A stretch of DNA of 64,000 nt from Arthrobacter agilis (GCF_002157505.1 NZ_NFSC01000028.1:310001-374000), one strand, 5' to 3'; positions 34,888 through 46,233 are shown, counted from the first letter of the stretch. The notes: generated from the letters alone by a model not told the origin. Made by a program: numbers and translations.

Positions 34888-36336
34888 TCACGCCGCGTCC
34901 GGTGGCGCAGGAGGCGGACCAGGCGTCCAGGCGGTCGACCGAGCCCGGGCCCACGCGGGCAGGCCTCCGCGGCGGAGGAGTTCATGCAGCAGGCGGGCCA
35001 GCCGGTAGCCGGGTACCGCACGCTCGGCAGCCTCAAGATAGACCGCCGCCCTGGAACCGCGTCCTCGCGCGTAGTCGAACCAGGCGGACATGGTGAGGGC
35101 AGCCGCACGGGACTCGCCCTCGGACACCGCGGCGAGCCGCGCCAGGATGCACGCCATGGCGTCGACACGGCTCCATGCGATGGCACCGGTGTGCCGCCCG
35201 GCGAGGACGTCCGTATAGAGCAGGGCGGCGCCTCCCCCGGTCGTCGGCGCCCCGGACCCCGCGGTCGTCGTCGAGGTGGCCGGCTCCGCCATCGTCGCTG
35301 CTACCCCTGCCAGCGCGGTCCGGAGCTCCCCCGCGCGCCGCGCGTCAGGCAGGACCCATGCCGCAGTCGGGGCGGGGCTACCCGACGGACGAAGATGCGC
35401 ACTGTCCGGACGTGCTGGCGGACGCGCCGACGCACCGGCTGATGCATCGACCGAGGGGATACCGGACGGGACGGCAGGGGAATCAGCCGACCCCAGGAGC
35501 CCGCAGGCCGCCGCTCCCGCGAGCGCCCTGCCAGACCCGAGGCACGCACTCACCAGGAGGAAGTCACGGACCGCTCGGGACTCGATACTGGCCAGGAGGA
35601 ACCCCGCGATCCCGGGCTCGGCCTCCGCCTCGAACACCTCCGGCCGCAGGATCACGGCATCCCACAGCGCGGATGTCGCCCGGAACTGGACCGGTGCGGT
35701 CCATCGGCCGGCGCAGCAGGCGGCGAAGTGCGCCTGGGCATCCTCGACGGCCCGTCGCCCTGGTGCTGATGCGGCAACCTGTCCCCCGACGGCGGGCACC
35801 ACCCGGAGGACGGCCTCGGAGGGCGACGCATCGAACGCGCTGCCACCGAAGATCAACTCGGCATTGAGGGGGCTGGAAAGGACGGCGTCCAGCGGCTGCC
35901 CGGGCCACGGGCAGCACTCCTCGTCGGCGCAGAAGAAGTCGCGCCACCCGCTCGGCGAGACGAGCCACCCCGCTCGGACCGGCAACCCCGCGGCCCGGAG
36001 AACGGCGTCGATGGTTCCCACGAAGCGGTTGCGCGGTGGTGGCTCCAGGCGCTGCCAGGTTTCCTTCGTGTAGATGACCAGGAGTGTGCCGTCGGCCCCG
36101 GTGTCGCCCTGCAGGAAGGAGAGCACCCCCTCGGCGAACGCGAGGGGGGCCGCTTCGTCGGCGGGCAGGTCCACCCGCAGGGTCGCCCCCAGTCTCCTGC
36201 CGGTCGTCGTGAGCACTACGAGGCTCTCGTCGGGCAGAAAGCCGAGCGCGTGGGGTATATAGGACAGGATGTCCGCCGGCGAGGTGATGGCGAAGGACGG
36301 GGACTGGCCCGGCGCGGGGCTCGTGGGAGATGACAT
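34888..36336 (-). CDS. DUF4192 domain-containing protein
   Basis: A 482-residue protein whose N-terminus (SFAITSPADILSYIPHALGFLPDESLVVL) is diagnostic for DUF4192, an actinobacterial family of unknown function. Middle residues are conserved in the family; a Pro/Ala/Ser-rich linker at about 300-330 precedes a helical C-terminal part (LLYTDVLAGRHTGAIAWSRVDA) resembling TPR-like helices. There is no signal peptide or membrane segment. It lies upstream of sigA on the same strand, with a 309-base gap to the sigA start that holds no other gene. Confidence 0.85.
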   Translation of the reverse strand: MSSPTSPAPGQSPSFAITSPADILSYIPHALGFLPDESLVVLTTTGRRLGATLRVDLPADEAAPLAFAEGVLSFLQGDTGADGTLLVIYTKETWQRLEPPPRNRFVGTIDAVLRAAGLPVRAGWLVSPSGWRDFFCADEECCPWPGQPLDAVLSSPLNAELIFGGSAFDASPSEAVLRVVPAVGGQVAASAPGRRAVEDAQAHFAACCAGRWTAPVQFRATSALWDAVILRPEVFEAEAEPGIAGFLLASIESRAVRDFLLVSACLGSGRALAGAAACGLLGSADSPAVPSGIPSVDASAGASARPPARPDSAHLRPSGSPAPTAAWVLPDARRAGELRTALAGVAATMAEPATSTTTAGSGAPTTGGGAALLYTDVLAGRHTGAIAWSRVDAMACILARLAAVSEGESRAAALTMSAWFDYARGRGSRAAVYLEAAERAVPGYRLARLLHELLRRGGLPAWARARSTAWTPGPPPAPPDAA

Positions 36337-36389
36337 GCCGCCAGCCTGCTATCCCTGGGCGGCGCCCGGTCGGCCTTCGGGCCCTATGT

Positions 36390-36491
36390 GGACAAGCGCC
36401 CCTGGGACGAGCGAGCCCCAGGACAAGCGGGCCCCGGGCAGGCGGCCCGGGACGAACGGGCCGGGACCCGCGGCCCTGGACACGCGGCCCT
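36390..36491. repeat. Degenerate 14-16 bp tandem repeat array
   Basis: GGAC-led units resembling GGACAAGCGGGCCCC recur at 36390, 36405, 36421, 36450, 36464 and 36478, with one more degenerate unit near 36437. The array fills most of the 197-base gap downstream of the MFS gene and upstream of the DUF4192 start. It is too degenerate to call a specific element. Confidence 0.6.
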
Positions 36492-36533
36492 GCGACAGGC
36501 TCCGGCGCGAGCGGTTCCTGCCCGGAGTAGCGC

Positions 36534-37874
36534 TCAGCCGCCCTGGGGCTTCCTCGCGGCCTTCTGGTCGCGGCGGCGCCGGCGCTCGCGGGCGAGGGCG
36601 TCGCGGATGGGCGGGACGACCACGCCCTGCTGTGCCATCTGCCGCCGCACCCTCCGCCTCGCGATGAGCAGGGCGGCGGTCCCGGCCGCGAGGATGACGA
36701 GTTGGACGGACATCGCCAGCCGGAAGGACGGGAGGGCGTAGAGGTCACCCTGCGAGAAACCGGTTCCGAGGAGGACGTCGAGGATGATCCCGATGACGAA
36801 CATCGACAGGAGGGACGCCATGAAACCGCCGATGTTGACGATGCCCGTCGCCGTTCCCATCCTGCCTGCGGGATTGAAGGTGCGGGCGAAGTCGAAGGCG
36901 ATCATGGAGCCGGGCCCGCCGATCGCCAGGGCGATCACCAGCAGCGCCAGGAGAGGCAGGGGCGCCGGTCCGGGGTGGAGCAGCACCGCGAGCCAGGCTC
37001 CGGCCATCAGTGCGACGATCGCCAGCACCATCGTGGACCGCCGCAGGGGGTGCCGGCCCACGTAGCGTCCGAGGAGCGGCCCGCAGGCGATACCGACGGC
37101 GACGAACAGCGTCATGAGGGCGGAGGCCACGCCCTCCCCGACCTTCTCGGCACGCACCAGGTAGGGGTAGCCCCACATGAGGACGAAGACGGTGCCGGGG
37201 AACTGGACGGTGAAGTGCGACCACAGCCCCAGGCGCGTACCCGGTTGCTTCCACGCCTCCGCGAGCGAAATGCCGGTCTGCCGAAGCGTCTGGGGGGAGC
37301 GCTCGCTGGGGTGCGGGGAGTCGCGGATCACGGTGGCGGAGAGGACGACGGCGAGCGCGGAGAAGGCGGCGGCCGACAGGAAGGCCGTCTGCCACCCGAA
37401 CGTCGACAGCAGTGCCACGAACGGCAGGACGGAGACCACCTGGCCCAGCTGGCCAATGATGCCCGTCCACTGGGTGAGGACCGGGATCCGCCGGGGCTCG
37501 AACCAGGCGGGCAGCAGTCGAATAACACTGATGAAGGTCGTCGCGTCTCCGGCGCCCACGAACAGGCGCCCGACGATCCCGGCACCCACGGAGTCCGCGA
37601 AGGCCAGCTGTGCCTGGCCCAGTGCCATGAGCACTCCGCCCGCCACGATGAGGACGCGGGGACCCCAACGGTCCACGAGGACACCGACGGGCACCTGCAG
37701 GCCTGCGTAGACGAGCAGCTGCACCACGGTGAAGACCGACAACTGCGACGCGGAGGCTTCGAACCGGTCCGTCGCCTCGAGGCCAGCCACCCCGAAGGTG
37801 GTGCGCTGGGTGACTGCGACGAGGTAGGCCGCCACACCTGCTGCCCAGACCAGAAGTGCCCTCGAAGAATTCAC
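36534..37874 (-). CDS. MFS transporter
   Basis: A 446-residue major facilitator with about twelve membrane helices. The loop 2-3 motif appears as VGVLVDRWGPRVLI and there is a basic C-terminal tail. The GTG at 37874 (MNSSRALLVW) follows the PAC2 stop by 22 bases and is the best-placed start, although its Shine-Dalgarno (GGGGGA) is very close; the frame upstream to 38297 runs through the PAC2 gene and is not credible. The substrate cannot be inferred. It probably shares an mRNA with the PAC2 gene. Confidence 0.85.
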   Translation of the reverse strand: MNSSRALLVWAAGVAAYLVAVTQRTTFGVAGLEATDRFEASASQLSVFTVVQLLVYAGLQVPVGVLVDRWGPRVLIVAGGVLMALGQAQLAFADSVGAGIVGRLFVGAGDATTFISVIRLLPAWFEPRRIPVLTQWTGIIGQLGQVVSVLPFVALLSTFGWQTAFLSAAAFSALAVVLSATVIRDSPHPSERSPQTLRQTGISLAEAWKQPGTRLGLWSHFTVQFPGTVFVLMWGYPYLVRAEKVGEGVASALMTLFVAVGIACGPLLGRYVGRHPLRRSTMVLAIVALMAGAWLAVLLHPGPAPLPLLALLVIALAIGGPGSMIAFDFARTFNPAGRMGTATGIVNIGGFMASLLSMFVIGIILDVLLGTGFSQGDLYALPSFRLAMSVQLVILAAGTAALLIARRRVRRQMAQQGVVVPPIRDALARERRRRRDQKAARKPQGG

Positions 37875-37896
37875 TCCCCCATTATTGCGCGGCGCA

Positions 37897-38952
37897 CTAG
37901 GCCAGGGAGCGCGGCTCCGGACCGGACGGTCCGTCGTCGTCGTGTCCCTCGGGCGTCGTGGGCTCCTCGCGGCCGTCGCGGCTTCCGTAGTCGATCGGGC
38001 TCGTGCCGAGGAACTCCGTGTCCCATAGCAGAGTGGACTCCTCCTCCGCCTGCGGGCTCGCCAGGTACGCCTCGACGGCGGCACCCAGCTCCTCGGCGCT
38101 GGCCAGCTCGCTGTTCTCCTTGACCAGCAGGGACCTGCGCTCGGCTCCGTCCGCGTACTCGTCGTACCGCTTCTCCAGCGAGGCGACGACGGACTGAACT
38201 TCCGCCGAGTTGCCGACCTGCCGTGCGATCTGGCGCTCGACGTCGCGTCCCGTCTCGCGCAGCCGGTCCGTCGGCAGCACCAGGCGGGCGGTGGCACCCA
38301 GGTACTCGAGCCCGGCCACCGCGGCGGGCGGGTACTCGGCCTCCGAGAGGTAGTGGGGAACGTGGATGACGTGCCCCACGACGTCGTGCCCGGCCTCGAT
38401 GAGCCGAAGCTCCAGCACGTGGCCGATGGACGCCTGCAGCTCGGCGGTCGGCCGCCAGGCGTTCATGCCGTCGATCAGGTCGGAGCGGTTGCCGTGCAGC
38501 GTCACGCCGATCGGACGCGTGTGCGGGACCGGCATCGGGATGGCATGGATCCACGAGATAAGGGGCACCTCGAGGTCCTCCACGAGTCCGACGACGGCGC
38601 TCGCGAAGCGCTCCCACTGCAGGTCCGGCTCGACGCCGGTCAGGAGCAGGAAAGGCTCGCCCAGGCCGTCGTACAGCCGGTGCAGCTCGAGCCGGTGCGG
38701 CTGGTAGTCCGTGAGGTGGTCCTCGACGAAGGTGATCTTCGGACGCCGGCCGCGGTAGTCCATGAGTTGGTCGGCGTCGAACTCGGCCACCAGTTCGTGG
38801 TCGAGGATCTCCAGTAGTTCCTCGCTCACCTGGGAGACGACGTGCCCGGCGTCCATGAAGCCGGTGAGGCTCACGAGCAGGGGAAGCCCCTTGGTCTCCG
38901 GGTCGCCGAAGACCTCGGCGTCGGTGTTGTACAGGGTTCGTGGATCCAGCAT
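37897..38952 (-). CDS. PAC2 family protein
   Basis: A 351-residue member of the PAC2 family, with the fold of proteasome-assembly chaperones (LLVSLTGFMDAGHVVSQ; FLLLTGVEPDLQWERF; WIHAIPMPVPHTRP). In actinobacteria these proteins are conserved but their role is unsettled. The start MLDPRTLYNTD at 38952 is chosen over 39063. The C-terminus is acidic and probably disordered. It is divergent from pepA and upstream of the MFS gene. Confidence 0.9.
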   Translation of the reverse strand: MLDPRTLYNTDAEVFGDPETKGLPLLVSLTGFMDAGHVVSQVSEELLEILDHELVAEFDADQLMDYRGRRPKITFVEDHLTDYQPHRLELHRLYDGLGEPFLLLTGVEPDLQWERFASAVVGLVEDLEVPLISWIHAIPMPVPHTRPIGVTLHGNRSDLIDGMNAWRPTAELQASIGHVLELRLIEAGHDVVGHVIHVPHYLSEAEYPPAAVAGLEYLGATARLVLPTDRLRETGRDVERQIARQVGNSAEVQSVVASLEKRYDEYADGAERRSLLVKENSELASAEELGAAVEAYLASPQAEEESTLLWDTEFLGTSPIDYGSRDGREEPTTPEGHDDDGPSGPEPRSLA

Positions 38953-39222
38953 GGCTCTCTCCTTGCGGTTGGGTCCTGCTGGTATCAACACCGACCGGGC
39001 CTGCTTCATTCCGGGCGCTTCACCCGTCCGGCCGCGATATTCCGGTCCCTGCGGGTCCGGCACCAGCCCTGTTCCTGTGCGGCACCGACACTGCCCGGCC
39101 GCACGCCGTCGGCGGCAGGGCAGAGACTACGATCGTCTGGACGGTTCCCGGACCACCAGCTACCGGAACCACGAGTGCTGCTGCACCTGGACAACCCAGC
39201 CGGACACGAGGAGACAGATTCT

Positions 39223-40770
39223 GTGATCAAGACGACCGAACTACACCTGACAGCTTCCGGGAAGGACCTCAAGAAGATTCCGAGTGACGCGCTCGTGATC
39301 GCGGTCGCCAAGGGGACGGACGGACCGGTCCTCCTCGACAGTCCGCTGCCGGCGAAGGCGGCACGAGCCCTGGGAGATTCGCTCCAGGTCCTCGGCATCA
39401 CCGGCGCCGCCGACGAAGTGCGGCGCCTGCCGGGGCTGCCCGAGACCGGAGCCGATTCCCTCGTGCTCTCCGGAGTGGGAGCGGTGCCGGCCGGGGACGT
39501 CCTCGACCCGGAGACCCTGCGCCGCGCTGCCGGTGCTGCCGTGCGCCAGCTGACCGGCCTCGAGACCGTCGTGCTCGCCTTCCCGGCGGGCTCCGTCGCC
39601 TCGGCAACGGCGGTCGCCGAGGGCGCCGCCTTCGGCGCCTACAGCTACGAGGGCCACAAGTCGGGCATCAGGGCCGATGGCACCGTCGCACCCGCCAAGG
39701 AGAAGACCGCCGTCCGCAACGTCGTCGTGCACACGTCCGCAGCCGACGACGCCGACCTCGCACCGGCCTTCCGGCGCGCCGTCATCCTGGGGAAGAACGT
39801 CAACGCCACGCGGTCGCTCGTGAACCAGCCGCCCAGCCACCTGTACCCGGAGACCTTCGCGCAGGCCGCGAAGGATCTCTCCCGCGGGCTCCCGGTCAAG
39901 GTGACGGTGATGGACGAGAAGCGCCTCGAGCGTGACGGCTACGGCGGCATCCTCGGCGTCGGCAAGGGATCCTCCCGGCCTCCGCGCATGGTGAAGGTCG
40001 AGTACACCCCCGCCAAGTCCGCCGTCCACCTCGCCCTCGTGGGCAAGGGCATCACCTTCGACTCCGGTGGCCTCTCCCTCAAGCCCGCCGCCGGCATGCA
40101 GACCATGAAGCTCGACATGGCGGGCGCCGCCGTCGTCCTGACCACGCTCCTCGCCGTCGCCGAACTCGGCCTTCCCGCCAAGGTCACGGCGTGGCTGTGC
40201 CTTGCCGAGAACATGCCGTCGGGCACCGCGCAGCGCCCCGAGGACGTCCTCACCATCTACGGCGGACGCACGGTCGAGGTCCTCAACACCGACGCCGAGG
40301 GCCGCCTGGTTCTGGCGGACGGCCTCGCCGCCGCGAGCGAGGAAGCACCGGACGCCATCATCGACATCGCGACACTCACGGGGGCCCAGATGGTCGCCCT
40401 CGGCACGCGCGTCTCGGGCGTCATGGGCGACGACGGGGTGCGCGACGCCGTCAAGGCCGCAGCGGACCGCGCAGGCGAGCAGTTCTGGCCCATGCCCCTG
40501 CCGGAGGAGCTCCGTCCGAGCCTCGACTCCCAGGTCGCCGATATCGCGAACATCGGCGAACGGCACGGCGGCATGATGACCGCCGCCGTGTTCCTCCGCG
40601 AATTCGTCGGCCAGGTCGACGGCGAGAAGATCCCGTGGGCTCACCTCGACATCGCCGGACCGGCCTTCAACGAGGGCGGTCCGTACGGGTACACGCCGAA
40701 GGCCGGAACCGGTGTCGGGGTCCGCACGCTGCTGGCCTACGTCGAGGACGTCCTGGCCCGCACCGCCTAG
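39223..40770 (+). CDS. pepA: Leucyl aminopeptidase
   Basis: A cytosolic M17 dimetal aminopeptidase, 515 residues, releasing N-terminal residues during peptide turnover. The catalytic domain contains GKGITFDSGGLSLKP (metal Lys and Asp), the signature NTDAEGRLVLADGL and the C-terminal HLDIAGPAF. The GTG at 39223 with GAGGAG nine bases upstream is chosen; the open frame back to 38842 is not protein-like. It is followed by a strong hairpin and then lpdA, a common actinobacterial order. Confidence 0.95.
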   Translation: MIKTTELHLTASGKDLKKIPSDALVIAVAKGTDGPVLLDSPLPAKAARALGDSLQVLGITGAADEVRRLPGLPETGADSLVLSGVGAVPAGDVLDPETLRRAAGAAVRQLTGLETVVLAFPAGSVASATAVAEGAAFGAYSYEGHKSGIRADGTVAPAKEKTAVRNVVVHTSAADDADLAPAFRRAVILGKNVNATRSLVNQPPSHLYPETFAQAAKDLSRGLPVKVTVMDEKRLERDGYGGILGVGKGSSRPPRMVKVEYTPAKSAVHLALVGKGITFDSGGLSLKPAAGMQTMKLDMAGAAVVLTTLLAVAELGLPAKVTAWLCLAENMPSGTAQRPEDVLTIYGGRTVEVLNTDAEGRLVLADGLAAASEEAPDAIIDIATLTGAQMVALGTRVSGVMGDDGVRDAVKAAADRAGEQFWPMPLPEELRPSLDSQVADIANIGERHGGMMTAAVFLREFVGQVDGEKIPWAHLDIAGPAFNEGGPYGYTPKAGTGVGVRTLLAYVEDVLARTA

Positions 40771-40777
40771 GTTCCCC

Positions 40778-40816
40778 GGGGAAGGGCGCCGTGCCAGCGG
40801 CAGGGCGCCCTTCCCC
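40778..40816 (+). terminator. Terminator after pepA
   Basis: A perfect 13-bp stem: GGGGAAGGGCGCC (40778-40790) with GGCGCCCTTCCCC (40804-40816), 13-base loop, eight bases after the pepA stop. There is no T-run. The rest of the 300-base gap up to lpdA shows no gene; only an RBS (GAGGGAG) before lpdA is clear. Confidence 0.75.
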
Positions 40817-41070
40817 GCCCCTCCACCCTGCACTTACCACCTCTTCCACCCTGCCGTTCCGCGGCTCGCAGGGACCCCACGTGAGACTGAGCACATCCGG
40901 GCGCTACGCCGCGTCCCACATGCACTTCAAGTGGATGCAGGCTTCTTCTGGGGATAGGGTGAAAAACGAGATTCCAGCAAGCACCTGCGACCGCACCGCG
41001 ACCGCATCAGCAATCGATTTATCAACCGACGCGCCCTGCGCGTCAACAGACCACGCGAGGGAGCGTACAA

Positions 41071-42453
<1,383 letters not shown>

Positions 42454-42476
42454 GGCCAGGCACCAGCACACCACCG

Positions 42477-42509
42477 GCTTAGTCCACGCCCCAAGGGCGT
42501 GGACTAAGC
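42477..42509. promoter_or_regulatory. Perfect 15-bp hairpin between lpdA and sucB
   Basis: GCTTAGTCCACGCCC (42477-42491) and its exact complement GGGCGTGGACTAAGC (42495-42509) flank a 3-base loop. It begins 24 bases after the lpdA stop and ends 93 bases before the E2 start. It could be a terminator/attenuator or an RNA-processing site; no T-run follows, and a 15-bp perfect stem is stronger than most terminators here. Confidence 0.75.
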
Positions 42510-42602
42510 TCGGACGCAGGAACGTCAAGCATTTCCAGCTGAACCGGCGCCGCTCGTCGACCAGCTGCCAGGAACGATCTACAAAGGAGAAACGGGCGCA
42601 TT

Positions 42603-44417
42603 ATGTCTGAATCCGTGAACTTGCCCGCTCTCGGTGAAAGCGTCACCGAAGGCACCGTCACCCGCTGGCTCAAGCAGGTCGGTGACCGTGTCGAGGTCGA
42701 CGAGCCCCTCCTCGAGGTCTCCACCGACAAGGTCGACACCGAGATCCCCTCGCCCATCGCGGGCGTCATCGAGGAGATCCTCGTCGCGGAGGACGAGACC
42801 GCAGAGGTCGGCGCCCCGCTCGTGCGTATCGGTGACGGCTCAGGCAGTGGCGACTCGGGCAGCGGCGATTCAGGCAGCGCGGCCCCCGCGCCGGCTCAGC
42901 CCGAGCAGCCGGCCGCGCCCGCGGAAGAAGCGCCGCAGGCCGACGCAGCACCCGCAGCAAGTGAGAACTCCGACGCTTCCGGCGAGGGCACCGAGGTCAC
43001 ACTCCCCGCGCTGGGCGAAAGCGTCACCGAGGGTACTGTCACCCGCTGGCTGAAGGCCGTCGGCGACGACGTCGAGGTCGACGAGCCCCTCCTCGAGGTC
43101 TCCACCGACAAGGTCGACACCGAGATTCCCTCGCCCGTCGCGGGCAAGCTGCAGGAGATCCGCGTCAACGAGGACGAGACGGCCGAGGTCGGCGCAGTGC
43201 TCGCCGTGATCGGGTCCGGTGCAGCCGCACCGAAGAAGGTCGAAGCCGCCTCGGGTGAGCCGCTCGTCGCCGCACCGTTCGAGGAGCGCAACGACGCCCC
43301 CACCGAGAAGCCTGCCGCCGGCCAGGAAGCCGGGCGGGCCTCTGGCACCTCCGAGCCCGACGACGACGCCAGCGGCGCCCCCGTGCCCGCCGCGGCGGAG
43401 GACAAGCCCGCTGCTCCTGCCGAGGAGTCCTCGGCGTCGGAAGACTCCGGGACCTCCGACGCCTCCGCCTACGTGACGCCCCTCGTCCGCCGCCTCGCGA
43501 ACCAGAACGGCGTCGATCTCTCGACCGTCAAGGGAACCGGCGTCGGCGGCCGCATCCGCAAACAGGACGTCCTCGAGGCCGCGGAAGCCCAGAAGGCCCA
43601 GAGCGCGGCACAGCCCGCAGCTGCGCCTCAGGCCGCTGCATCGGCACCCGCCGCGCCGTCGAAGCCCGCTGCTCCCGCCGTCGAGCCGTCCAAGCTCCGC
43701 GGCACTGTCGAGAAGGCCCCGCGGATCCGCCAAACCATCGCGAAGCGCATGCGCGAGTCGCTCGAGGTCTCCGCACAGCTCACCCAGGTGATCGAGGTCG
43801 ACATGACCCGCGTCGCGAAGCTCCGTGCCGCATCCAAGGACACCTTCCAGGCACAGAACGGCGCAAAGCTCACCTTCCTCCCCTTCATCTCGAAGGCGGT
43901 CACGGAGGCGCTCAAGCAGCACCCGAAGCTGAACGCCTCCTTCGACGAGGAGAAGAAGGAAGTCACGTACCACGACGCCGAGCACCTCGCGATCGCGGTC
44001 GACACCGAGAAGGGCCTGCTGGTTCCCGTCATCAAGGATGCGGGCAACCTCAACCTCGGTGGGCTCGCCAAGAAGATCGCCGACGTCGGTGCGCGCACCC
44101 GCAACGGTCAGATCGGTCCGGACGAGCTCTCGGGCGGCACCTTCACGATCACCAACATCGGATCGGCCGGTGCCCTCTTCGACACCCCGATCATCAACCA
44201 GCCACAGGTCGGTATCCTCGGGACCGGCATCATCGTGAAGCGCCCCGTCGTCATCACGGGGGTCGACGGTGACGACACCATCGCCATCCGCTCCATGATG
44301 TACCTCAGCCTCACGTACGATCACCGCCTCGTGGACGGTGCCGACGCGGGCCGCTTCCTGCAGACGCTGAAGGCACGCCTCGAAGGCGGCGCCTTCGAGG
44401 CCGACCTCGGCCTGTAG
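42603..44417 (+). CDS. sucB: Dihydrolipoyl acyltransferase (E2) with two lipoyl domains
   Basis: A 604-residue E2 core of a 2-oxoacid dehydrogenase complex. Two lipoyl domains (lipoyl Lys43 and Lys170, both in STDKVDTEI) are joined by Ala/Pro/Ser linkers. An E3/E1-binding domain ([17 protein letters not shown]) and the catalytic acyltransferase domain with His574 and Asp578 in DHRLVDGAD follow. In actinobacteria the protein labelled SucB often serves pyruvate dehydrogenase as well, so the acyl specificity is left open. RBS AAAGGAGA precedes the ATG. Lipoate is supplied by lipB-lipA downstream. Confidence 0.94.
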   Translation: MSESVNLPALGESVTEGTVTRWLKQVGDRVEVDEPLLEVSTDKVDTEIPSPIAGVIEEILVAEDETAEVGAPLVRIGDGSGSGDSGSGDSGSAAPAPAQPEQPAAPAEEAPQADAAPAASENSDASGEGTEVTLPALGESVTEGTVTRWLKAVGDDVEVDEPLLEVSTDKVDTEIPSPVAGKLQEIRVNEDETAEVGAVLAVIGSGAAAPKKVEAASGEPLVAAPFEERNDAPTEKPAAGQEAGRASGTSEPDDDASGAPVPAAAEDKPAAPAEESSASEDSGTSDASAYVTPLVRRLANQNGVDLSTVKGTGVGGRIRKQDVLEAAEAQKAQSAAQPAAAPQAAASAPAAPSKPAAPAVEPSKLRGTVEKAPRIRQTIAKRMRESLEVSAQLTQVIEVDMTRVAKLRAASKDTFQAQNGAKLTFLPFISKAVTEALKQHPKLNASFDEEKKEVTYHDAEHLAIAVDTEKGLLVPVIKDAGNLNLGGLAKKIADVGARTRNGQIGPDELSGGTFTITNIGSAGALFDTPIINQPQVGILGTGIIVKRPVVITGVDGDDTIAIRSMMYLSLTYDHRLVDGADAGRFLQTLKARLEGGAFEADLGL

Positions 44418-44443
44418 CCCGCCCCGGCTTCAGCCGGCCGCAC

Positions 44444-44475
44444 AGGAGCCGCTTCCCGCCCGGGAGGCGGCTCCT
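44444..44475 (+). terminator. Terminator after sucB
   Basis: AGGAGCCGCTTCCC (from 44444) pairs with GGGAGGCGGCTCCT (to 44475) with one G-T pair and a short loop, 26 bases after the stop. Confidence 0.8.
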
Positions 44476-44633
44476 TCGCGTCAGCCACCTGTCGCGGCCG
44501 TCCGTCCCGGTGGCGCTCCACCATGCCCACCGCAAGGGCCTGCACCTGCGATGGAACTACGTCCTGCGGCTCCCTAGGATGGGAGTGAAGTACCGGACGC
44601 GACACCCGCGCCCGTTCGACAGCAAGGAGAACC

Positions 44634-45065
44634 ATGGCTACCGTTCGCACAGCCCACACCGTCTGGAGTGGAGACCTCCCCTCCGGCTCAGGCCAGGTAA
44701 CGCTTGATTCGTCCGGTCTCGGGACCTACGACGTCACATGGAAGGCACGCGCGGAGCAGGCCGGGGGCAAGACGAGCCCCGAGGAGCTCATCGCCGCCGC
44801 CCACTCCGCATGCTTCTCGATGGCTTTCAGCCACGCCCTGGGCGAGGAGGACAAAACCCCCGAACGCGTCGAGACGAAGGCGGAAGTCGACTTCCAGCCG
44901 GGTACGGGCATCACGGCCATCCGCCTCACGCTCGACGCCACCGTGCCGGGCCTGTCCGAGGAGGACTTCCAGCGCGTGGCGCAGGCCGCCAAGGAGGGCT
45001 GCCCCGTGTCGCAGGCCCTCGCCGCCGTCAAGGACATCTCGCTGACCGCGACGCTCCACGGCTGA
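44634..45065 (+). CDS. OsmC family peroxiredoxin
   Basis: A 143-residue thiol peroxidase of the OsmC/Ohr family that reduces organic hydroperoxides. The two reactive cysteines are Cys60 (AAHSACFSMA) and Cys123 (EGCPVSQAL), in the spacing expected of OsmC. RBS AAGGAG precedes the ATG. It has its own terminators on both sides and appears to be monocistronic. Confidence 0.92.
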   Translation: MATVRTAHTVWSGDLPSGSGQVTLDSSGLGTYDVTWKARAEQAGGKTSPEELIAAAHSACFSMAFSHALGEEDKTPERVETKAEVDFQPGTGITAIRLTLDATVPGLSEEDFQRVAQAAKEGCPVSQALAAVKDISLTATLHG

Positions 45066-45088
45066 GCTGCGCCACCACCGCACAGCGG

Positions 45089-45129
45089 CAGCAGAAGGAC
45101 TCCGGGCACTGTCCGGGGTCCTTCTGCTG
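45089..45129 (+). terminator. Terminator after osmC
   Basis: A 17-bp stem: CAGCAGAAGGACTCCGG (45089-45105) with CCGGGGTCCTTCTGCTG (45113-45129), one T-G pair, 7-base loop, 24 bases beyond the stop. Confidence 0.85.
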
Positions 45130-45268
45130 TACGCGGCACAGGGCAGCCGTCCAACGATGGGGCGCATGCCGCGCACGCGATGGCGTCCGGGATTCAGGAG
45201 TGGGCGGCGCAGCCTGCGGCGAGGACCTCCCGGTACCCTTCACCCGGAACAAGTGGTTCGATGGGTTC

Positions 45269-46162
45269 ATGCGCATCCTCCTTGCCGGCGCGTCCGGGAC
45301 CATCGGCACAGCCCTCACCCGCCAGCTCGAGAAGAACCACGAGGTCACGCGCCTCGTCCGCAGGGCGCCGAAGGGCCCGTCGGAGATCCGCTGGAATCCG
45401 TCGGCGGGCGAACTGGATGTCGCGGCCATCGAGCGCGCCGACGCCGTCATCAACCTGTCCGGAGCCGGCATCGCGGGCAGTCTCTGGACCAGGAGCTACA
45501 AGGAGACGCTGTACTCCTCGCGGATCATGGCGACTCGGACGCTGGTCGAGGCGATGCGCAAGGCCGGCAACCCACCGGAGGTCTTCATCAGCCAGTCGGC
45601 CTCCGGCTACTACGGGGACCGGGGCAACGAGGTCCTGACAGAGGGCTCGACGTCGGGCGGGACCCTCCTCGCCGATATCTGCCGCCGGTGGGAGGCCGAA
45701 GCGCTGCGTGCTCCCAACACCGTCCGCGTCGTGCTGGCCCGCACGGGCATCGTGATGGCCAGGGGCGGCGGCGCGCTGCCCAACCTCCTGGTCCCTATCC
45801 GGTTCTTCGCCGGGACGTCCCTCGGCTCCGGCCAACAGTGGTGGCCCTGGATCAGCCTGAACGACGAGGTACGGGCCCTCGAATTCCTCCTCACCGCGCC
45901 CCTGTACGGTCCCGTCAATGTGAGCGCCCCCGCACCGGCCACCCTGGACACGATCACGCTGCAGCTCGGCAGGGCCTTCCACAGGCCCGTGTGGTTCCGG
46001 GTTCCCGGCGCCATCCTGACAACGGTCATCGGCCAGCTCGCGTACGAGCTCCTGCTCGTGAGTCAGCGCATGGAGCCCCGGGCCCTGACCGGTGCGGGCT
46101 TCGCTTTCGACGAGCCCACGCCCGAGGCGCTTGCCGAGTGGGTGCGCCGGACCGCCGGGTAG
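45269..46162 (+). CDS. TIGR01777 family SDR-type oxidoreductase
   Basis: A 297-residue extended-SDR protein with the nucleotide-binding MRILLAGASGTIGTALTRQL, the family motif INLSGAGIAG and a GYYGDRG active-site-like Tyr, plus a C-terminal DUF1731-type tail ending RALTGAGFAFDEPTPEAL. The ATG at 45269 is chosen because it starts the Rossmann strand; the open frame back to 44738 overlaps osmC and is spurious. Family members are called epimerases, but no reaction is established. It ends convergent with the kinase gene. Confidence 0.88.
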   Translation: MRILLAGASGTIGTALTRQLEKNHEVTRLVRRAPKGPSEIRWNPSAGELDVAAIERADAVINLSGAGIAGSLWTRSYKETLYSSRIMATRTLVEAMRKAGNPPEVFISQSASGYYGDRGNEVLTEGSTSGGTLLADICRRWEAEALRAPNTVRVVLARTGIVMARGGGALPNLLVPIRFFAGTSLGSGQQWWPWISLNDEVRALEFLLTAPLYGPVNVSAPAPATLDTITLQLGRAFHRPVWFRVPGAILTTVIGQLAYELLLVSQRMEPRALTGAGFAFDEPTPEALAEWVRRTAG

Positions 46163-46233
46163 ACCGAGCGGTGTGCCGGCCTGGCATGTGGCGGGACCCG
46201 GTCGGCGTCGGGCACTGCCCTCATCGTGCACCT

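Noticed and set aside
36534-38297. MFS reading frame extended upstream by 140 codons
   Set aside because: The extension runs through the PAC2 gene out of frame and has non-protein-like composition. The GTG at 37874 is used instead.
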